Positions 6,934-10,690 of a stretch of 10,690 nucleotides of DNA are shown piece by piece. The stretch's first letter is position 1, and each line of letters begins with the position of its first letter. The notes beneath the pieces were generated by a model that made no database searches, was not told the origin of the DNA, and saw only the letters and a list, made by a program, of their open reading frames with translations. The stretch lies in assembly GCA_030630425.1 (NCBI GenBank), contig DAOVNB010000012.1, positions 1-10,690 on the forward strand, in the 5' to 3' direction. The DNA is from an archaeon. Lineage in GTDB: Archaea; EX4484-52; B79-G9. Position numbers and translations under genes: made by a program.

Positions 6934-6947
6934 TCAAGAATTAACTA

Positions 6948-6957
6948 ATTATATATA
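6948..6957 (+). promoter_or_regulatory. Candidate TATA element for the debranching gene
   Basis: ATTATATATA on the plus strand lies about 30 bases before ATG 6988, giving a leader of about ten bases. A second AT-rich element, TTTAAATAA at 6966-6974, is too close to the ATG to serve a start at 6988 if usual archaeal spacing applies. Confidence 0.4.
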
Positions 6958-6987
6958 GTCCTTTGTTTAAATAATTTATAGATTATT

Positions 6988-9042
6988 ATGATTGAATGGA
7001 CGATTGAAAAAAACAAAGCAACCGGCTTTTCTTCAAAGACAAACACCCTGTCTGCCGGTGCGTATTTCATCCATAGGGATGTTGACACCGGGTTTTCATC
7101 CAAATGGTCGGGTATTTGGGCGCCAGAGAACAAGCTATTCGATTATTTTGCATTTAAGATAAACAATACCTGGCTTTCGCCTGCAGATGTAAGCAAAGCA
7201 ACCATAAGGCCATGGAAAATCGCATATTCTCATGAGCCGAAAAATTGTGATTTTCAGGCAAAAGAAATGATTTTTGCAGCAGACAACGGTGTTGTTTGCC
7301 TGCTTTCTTTAAAGAACACATCCAAAGAGAAAAAAGAGTTCAATCTTGTGCTTGAGGCTGCGGCAAACATACGGACAAAACAAGAAAACTGGCATGAAAG
7401 AACATACAATACAGAATTCAATGAAATACGAAAATGCGTTCGCATAAAATCATCAATTGGAGAGGCTGTTTTTGGCGCAGGGCGGCTTGAAGATATCGAA
7501 GTTAATTTTAGCGGTATTGAAGAGTATAAAGACCACTACCCTCAAAGCAAACAAAGATGTTTTGTTCCTGGAGCATACAACATAAAAATAACTCTTGATG
7601 TAAATGAAACATGCGACATACCATTTATTTTCACAAAAAACATATCTGATTTTGATATACTGCACACAACATGGCTTGATTGTCTGCAGGATGCAGATGC
7701 TGTTTTTGCATACAATGAAAATACTGCAAATATAAGCACACCCGTTGCCGGACTTGACCGCGCATTTGTGTCAAACACACACGTGCTTAAAGGCCTTGTA
7801 AACAACGCGTTTTTTGGGCAGGGCATGTTTGCAGGATATCCGTGGTTTTTGGAATTCTGGAGCAGGGATACTCTTTGGAGCGCGCTTGGGCTTCTTGATG
7901 CAGGCGAATTTGAAACAGTAAAGAATCTTTTAAGGACAATGGCGGCATTCCAGCAAAAACAAATTCCAACACAAATAATGCTTGACGGGACCGCGCAGTA
8001 TTATTCCAAAGATGTGGATCCATTGTTTTTGATTGTGCTTCACAGGTATATAAAAACAACAGGAGACCGTGAGTTTGCAGAAGAGCTTAAAAACACAATA
8101 AACACAATAATTATGGGTCTTGATGCGAAAGGCGGCCTTGTTTCAAACAATCCTGAAGGCACATGGATGGATTCAATTGAACGCCCGGGAACTGCAATAG
8201 ACATACAGGCTTTATGGGCAAAAGCTCTTGAAAACCAAAAAATAGGCATCGGGCTTAAAAATACCCTGAAGAAATTCTGGAGCAAAAAAGACAGGTATTT
8301 CTATGATACTTATGGCGAAAACAAAGAAATGATAAAAACCGCAAATGTTCTTGTGCCTTTAATGTTCGGCCAGGTTCCTGCAATGAATGCCCGCTCAGCA
8401 CTTAAAACCGTAAAGGCTGAACTTTCAAGCTTTTTTGGCATACAGACCCGAGGCACAAAAGAAAAAGGTTTTGACCCGCAAGGGTACCACACAGGCGCTG
8501 TCTGGGGGCTTACAACCGGTTGGGGGGCATGCGCTTTTTTAAATTATGATATGATTGATGACGGCATAGAATGCCTGAAAGCACTTGCATATGACAATGA
8601 CCGCTTCGGAATAGGCGCTCTTTCCGAATGCGTTGATGCAGCTACAGGCGCACTTCTTGGATGCCCGCAACAAGGCTGGTCATCAGGGCTTTTGGTGCAT
8701 GCAACTGACAGCTATCTTTTCGGCATAAATGCGGACATGATAAAAAAAGAGATTGAAATTGAGCCGAAACTTTCCAATGACTGGGGTCATATGTATAGGC
8801 ACGGAAAGAAAATAGGAAATTCATCATTCGACATGACAATAGATAGGACAGCTTATGGCCTTAAGATAAAAATCGTTTTTGACGAAAAAAACGACGACCT
8901 AAATTGCAAGCTCACACTCCCAAGCGAGTATGTCAAAATAACTGTAAATGGCACTTTAAAAACAAAGAATTTCGAGGGCTCCAAAGCAAAATTCCGGATG
9001 GATGAAGTTGTCGAGATTTTGGCAAAGAAAGCAGATGTTTGA
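6988..9042 (+). CDS. Archaeal-type glycogen debranching enzyme, amylo-alpha-1,6-glucosidase (GH133-like), 684 aa
   Basis: Releases glucose from alpha-1,6 branch stubs of glycogen. A beta-rich N-terminal domain (about 1-240) precedes an (alpha/alpha)6 barrel of the debranching-enzyme C-terminal family (about 250-600) and a short beta tail. Signature motifs in order are FAGYPWFLEFWSRDT at 281-295, TWMDS at 392-396 (candidate catalytic Asp395), IDIQALW at 404-410, GYHTGAVWGLTTGW at 499-512, LSECVD at 545-550 (candidate catalytic Glu547) and CPQQGWSSG at 559-567. Unlike the bifunctional eukaryotic enzyme it has no GH13 glucanotransferase half, so chain transfer, if it occurs, must come from another protein. 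The adjacent GH57 enzyme is a candidate. It has no signal peptide. It is transcribed divergently from the synthase operon and ends with TGA, 30 bases before the stop of the converging gene. The family is clear; the exact CAZy number is from memory. Confidence 0.92.
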   Translation: MIEWTIEKNKATGFSSKTNTLSAGAYFIHRDVDTGFSSKWSGIWAPENKLFDYFAFKINNTWLSPADVSKATIRPWKIAYSHEPKNCDFQAKEMIFAADNGVVCLLSLKNTSKEKKEFNLVLEAAANIRTKQENWHERTYNTEFNEIRKCVRIKSSIGEAVFGAGRLEDIEVNFSGIEEYKDHYPQSKQRCFVPGAYNIKITLDVNETCDIPFIFTKNISDFDILHTTWLDCLQDADAVFAYNENTANISTPVAGLDRAFVSNTHVLKGLVNNAFFGQGMFAGYPWFLEFWSRDTLWSALGLLDAGEFETVKNLLRTMAAFQQKQIPTQIMLDGTAQYYSKDVDPLFLIVLHRYIKTTGDREFAEELKNTINTIIMGLDAKGGLVSNNPEGTWMDSIERPGTAIDIQALWAKALENQKIGIGLKNTLKKFWSKKDRYFYDTYGENKEMIKTANVLVPLMFGQVPAMNARSALKTVKAELSSFFGIQTRGTKEKGFDPQGYHTGAVWGLTTGWGACAFLNYDMIDDGIECLKALAYDNDRFGIGALSECVDAATGALLGCPQQGWSSGLLVHATDSYLFGINADMIKKEIEIEPKLSNDWGHMYRHGKKIGNSSFDMTIDRTAYGLKIKIVFDEKNDDLNCKLTLPSEYVKITVNGTLKTKNFEGSKAKFRMDEVVEILAKKADV

Positions 9043-9072
9043 GTTAAAAGTATTATTAATTACGTATCGCCA

Positions 9073-9975
9073 CTATTTTTTTGCAGACTCAATAAATTGG
9101 TTTTTGCCCCAATCATAAACCATTCTTGTTATTAATTGATTTACGACATTTCCGTAAAGGAACAGGTCGTTATCTTCTATATTGCTTAATTTTATTATTT
9201 CTTCATCTATTTGTTTTGTGAAATTAGATATGCCTTCTTTGGAATAGTTTGGCTGAGTTCTTAATTTAATCAACTCTTTTGTAACTTTAATAATGTCTTC
9301 TTGTGTTTTTTCAGGCATGCTTTCTTCAATTATGTTTTTGTATGTATTTTTTGCAACATAATGTGTGTGTTTATTAAAGTCTTCATCAAAAACGGTTTTA
9401 TCTCCAAAAATATGATTAGACAAAACAGATTGTATGTTTTTATAGATGCTTTCTTCATTCAATTGTCTTGCGGCTTCAATAAATTGATGTTCGCTCCACT
9501 TATATACTGTTTCTCTTATTAATTGCTCTACAATCGGAAAATAAAAGGTATTAGGTTGTTTTTCTTTTTTTAATTGTTCATCTAAGTATTTGATTATTTC
9601 TATTGCCATGGGGTCAAAAGAATCTCTTGATGGTAAATTATCTATTGAATCTATGCCTTTCAAAGAAACAAGGGTGCTAAGCGTTTCCTCGGGTATTTCG
9701 GGCATCTTACCATCAATAATATTATTTATTGTTTCAAGCCCTGAATTAATTTTCGTGTAAATATCTCCAAGATACATCAATTCATCCATTATGCCTATCA
9801 GTTCTTTTGGTGATTTTTGAGGAATTATTTCTTTTATGTTGGATTTATATATGGAATCTGCAATAAAATACACTTTGCTTTCATCAGGTGGACTGTTATA
9901 TATTTTAGCTCCAAGAGGCGGTTCAGATAAAAGAGTTTCAAGAAAATCAGCATTTAAAGAATATATTTTTTCCAT
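9073..9975 (-). CDS. Hypothetical protein with two internal repeats, 300 aa
   Basis: I do not recognise the family. The protein is mainly helical, acidic and soluble, with no signal or membrane segment. It is an internal duplication: residues 4-170 correspond to about 173-300. SIYKSNIKEIIPQKSPKEL (41-59) aligns with NTYKNIIEESMPEKTQEDI (210-228). YFPIVEQLIRETVYKW and HQFIEAAR (145-170) align with YGNVVNQLITRMVYDW and NQFIESAK (274-299), 13 of 26 residues being identical. The first copy carries about 40 extra residues in its middle. The shared core is QLI, VY.W, QFIE and A. The gene is visibly more AT-rich than the glycogen genes, which may point to a different origin. ATG 9975 is preceded by a TTTATAAA box. 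It converges on the debranching gene and is not obviously part of the glycogen system. Confidence 0.75.
   Translation of the reverse strand: MEKIYSLNADFLETLLSEPPLGAKIYNSPPDESKVYFIADSIYKSNIKEIIPQKSPKELIGIMDELMYLGDIYTKINSGLETINNIIDGKMPEIPEETLSTLVSLKGIDSIDNLPSRDSFDPMAIEIIKYLDEQLKKEKQPNTFYFPIVEQLIRETVYKWSEHQFIEAARQLNEESIYKNIQSVLSNHIFGDKTVFDEDFNKHTHYVAKNTYKNIIEESMPEKTQEDIIKVTKELIKLRTQPNYSKEGISNFTKQIDEEIIKLSNIEDNDLFLYGNVVNQLITRMVYDWGKNQFIESAKK
9076..9082 (+). terminator. Oligo-T tract, possible terminator of the debranching gene
   Basis: Seven T residues lie about 33 bases after the debranching gene's stop, inside the 3' end of the converging gene. Archaeal RNA polymerase often terminates at such T-tracts without a hairpin, and none is seen here. 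Confidence 0.35.
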
Positions 9976-10004
9976 TTCAACACATTATGGCTTTAACGGT
10001 CAAA

Positions 10005-10012
10005 TTTATAAA
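10005..10012 (-). promoter_or_regulatory. TATA element for the two-repeat protein gene
   Basis: TTTATAAA, palindromic, about 30 bases upstream of ATG 9975 on the minus strand; the expected leader is about ten bases or less. No plus-strand gene follows it, so minus-strand use is assumed. Confidence 0.45.
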
Positions 10013-10062
10013 TGTTCTTATCGTAACTACTTTCTAATTAATAACTTTATTTTTCAGCAACC

Positions 10063-10068
10063 AAAAAA
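10063..10068 (-). terminator. Oligo-T tract, possible terminator of the secreted protein gene
   Basis: Six consecutive T on the minus strand (A on the plus strand), about 37 bases past the TGA at 10107-10105, and upstream of the promoter of the next minus-strand gene. This fits an archaeal T-tract terminator. Confidence 0.35.
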
Positions 10069-10104
10069 TACTCATGTATGGGTGGTTTTTTGTGTCCATG
10101 TCTT

Positions 10105-10690
10105 TCAGCACCCGTCAGGCGTCCCCGAAAACTCAGCAGAACTGCCGCAGGTTGTAGTTGCCCGCACTGCCGCGAAAGTATCGCATGTAAACATGCATGA
10201 GTCATTTTCAGCGAAATACATATCCCCGACTTCCAAAGGAACCTCTGCAGAATTAAGCATGCACACTTCGCCTGTGGTTGTTGCAACCCATGCGTTCTTA
10301 AGAACCGTGTCCTCAAGCCCTTCGCTTGAGATTAAAGCATGCACTTTTGTTCCTGTCCCACTGTAGGTGATTGAAAGCCCACTTACAGACAGGTTTCCTG
10401 CATCCGAAAATTCAAATTCAAGAGGAACATCACAGTATCCCGGAACGCTTTCAACGCACGTTGAAAGATAGCTGTTGATTTCTGCTGAAAAACCCGGCAT
10501 AGAAACAGAAGTTGTCAGATTCCCCGTGCCCGTATAAACCCGGTTTCCGTCAACAGAGAAGTTGACATTTGATGGATATTGCGGTTCGGGTGGTTCTGCT
10601 GCTATTTGGTTTCTACTCATTGTAAGATATAAAGCCATATCTCCATCGAGGTAGTCTTGTTGAGTATACAACGGAGGAGAAGAGCCTTCG
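10105..10690 (-). CDS. Putative secreted, Cys- and sequon-rich protein, C-terminal part (5' end outside window)
   Basis: The frame is open to the right edge (EGSSPP precedes a TTG at 10671), so this is the C-terminal part of a longer protein and that TTG need not be a start. No N-terminal signal can be seen. The visible chain is rich in Ser, Thr, Gly and beta-type sequence, with at least seven cysteines and four N-glycosylation sequons (NFS, NLT, NLS, NDS), as expected for an extracellular archaeal protein with disulfides. The segment from INSYLSTC through GYCDVPLEFEF to GNLSVSGLSITY resembles a module I recall from secreted proteins of DPANN archaea: a Cys, a GYC..P strand, then a GxLxxSxLxIxY strand. 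It ends DGC before TGA, with no membrane anchor at the C-terminus. It is the only gene on the minus strand here that ends in TGA. Ligand and role are unknown. Confidence 0.68.
   Translation of the reverse strand, partial: EGSSPPLYTQQDYLDGDMALYLTMSRNQIAAEPPEPQYPSNVNFSVDGNRVYTGTGNLTTSVSMPGFSAEINSYLSTCVESVPGYCDVPLEFEFSDAGNLSVSGLSITYSGTGTKVHALISSEGLEDTVLKNAWVATTTGEVCMLNSAEVPLEVGDMYFAENDSCMFTCDTFAAVRATTTCGSSAEFSGTPDGC

Noticed and set aside
9976..9984. Two-codon minus-strand ORF (ATG TGT TGA) one base before ATG 9975, near the expected transcription start
   Set aside because: It could act as a tiny upstream ORF, but three-codon matches in AT-rich DNA are common and the exact transcript start is unknown.
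9836..10366. Plus-strand open frame of 176 codons across the two right-hand genes
   Set aside because: It is antisense to the two-repeat protein and the secreted protein, crosses their intergenic promoter, has Ser/Val-rich low-information sequence and no family resemblance.
1..10690. tRNA or rRNA genes, CRISPR arrays, insertion sequences, toxin-antitoxin or defence genes
   Set aside because: None seen. The gaps between genes are short (at most about 164 bases) and filled by promoters and T-tracts, and no terminal repeats or transposase motifs were found.

Overview
The window looks like a compact archaeal chromosome segment, possibly from the DPANN group. Three things point that way. Several genes have AT-rich TATA elements at the distance from the start codon expected for leaderless or short-leader archaeal transcripts. 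Convergent genes share stop-codon bases. The protein at the right edge resembles Cys-containing, sequon-rich secreted proteins that I associate with DPANN archaea. No rRNA, tRNA, CRISPR array, IS element or phage gene is visible, and no gene-free stretch exceeds about 165 bases.

Layout: bases 2-271 hold the 3' end of a class I glutamine amidotransferase gene. It meets an unrecognised gene head-on (783-268, minus), with the stop codons overlapping in TTAA. A short divergent promoter with two mirror-image copies of TTAAATATATT separates this from a plus-strand gene (873-1379) whose product looks like a degenerate phosphoribosyltransferase. That gene overlaps the stop of a small minus-strand zinc-ribbon gene (1579-1376).

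The core (1607-9042) is a glycogen/alpha-glucan island. On the minus strand, in transcription order, are a eukaryotic-type GT3 glycogen synthase (6823-5003), a protein equal to only the N-terminal half of a GT4 enzyme (4982-4230), an intact GT4 glycosyltransferase (4220-3003) and, behind its own TATA box, a GH57 alpha-glucan-acting enzyme (2920-1607). Divergently on the plus strand lies an archaeal-type debranching amylo-alpha-1,6-glucosidase (6988-9042). Synthesis, chain processing and debranching therefore sit around one 164-base divergent promoter. This promoter contains a perfect 10-bp inverted repeat that could be an operator. No nucleotide-sugar pyrophosphorylase, GH13 branching enzyme or phosphorylase is in the window.

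The right end holds an unrecognised AT-rich gene (9975-9073, minus) whose protein is an internal duplication, then the 3' part of a putative secreted protein gene (minus) that runs off the window.

The most unusual items are the GT4 half-protein, which appears to have lost its donor-binding domain and catalytic glycine loop but kept the final crossover helix; the archaeal GT3 synthase without the eukaryotic arginine switch; and the two-repeat protein of unknown family.
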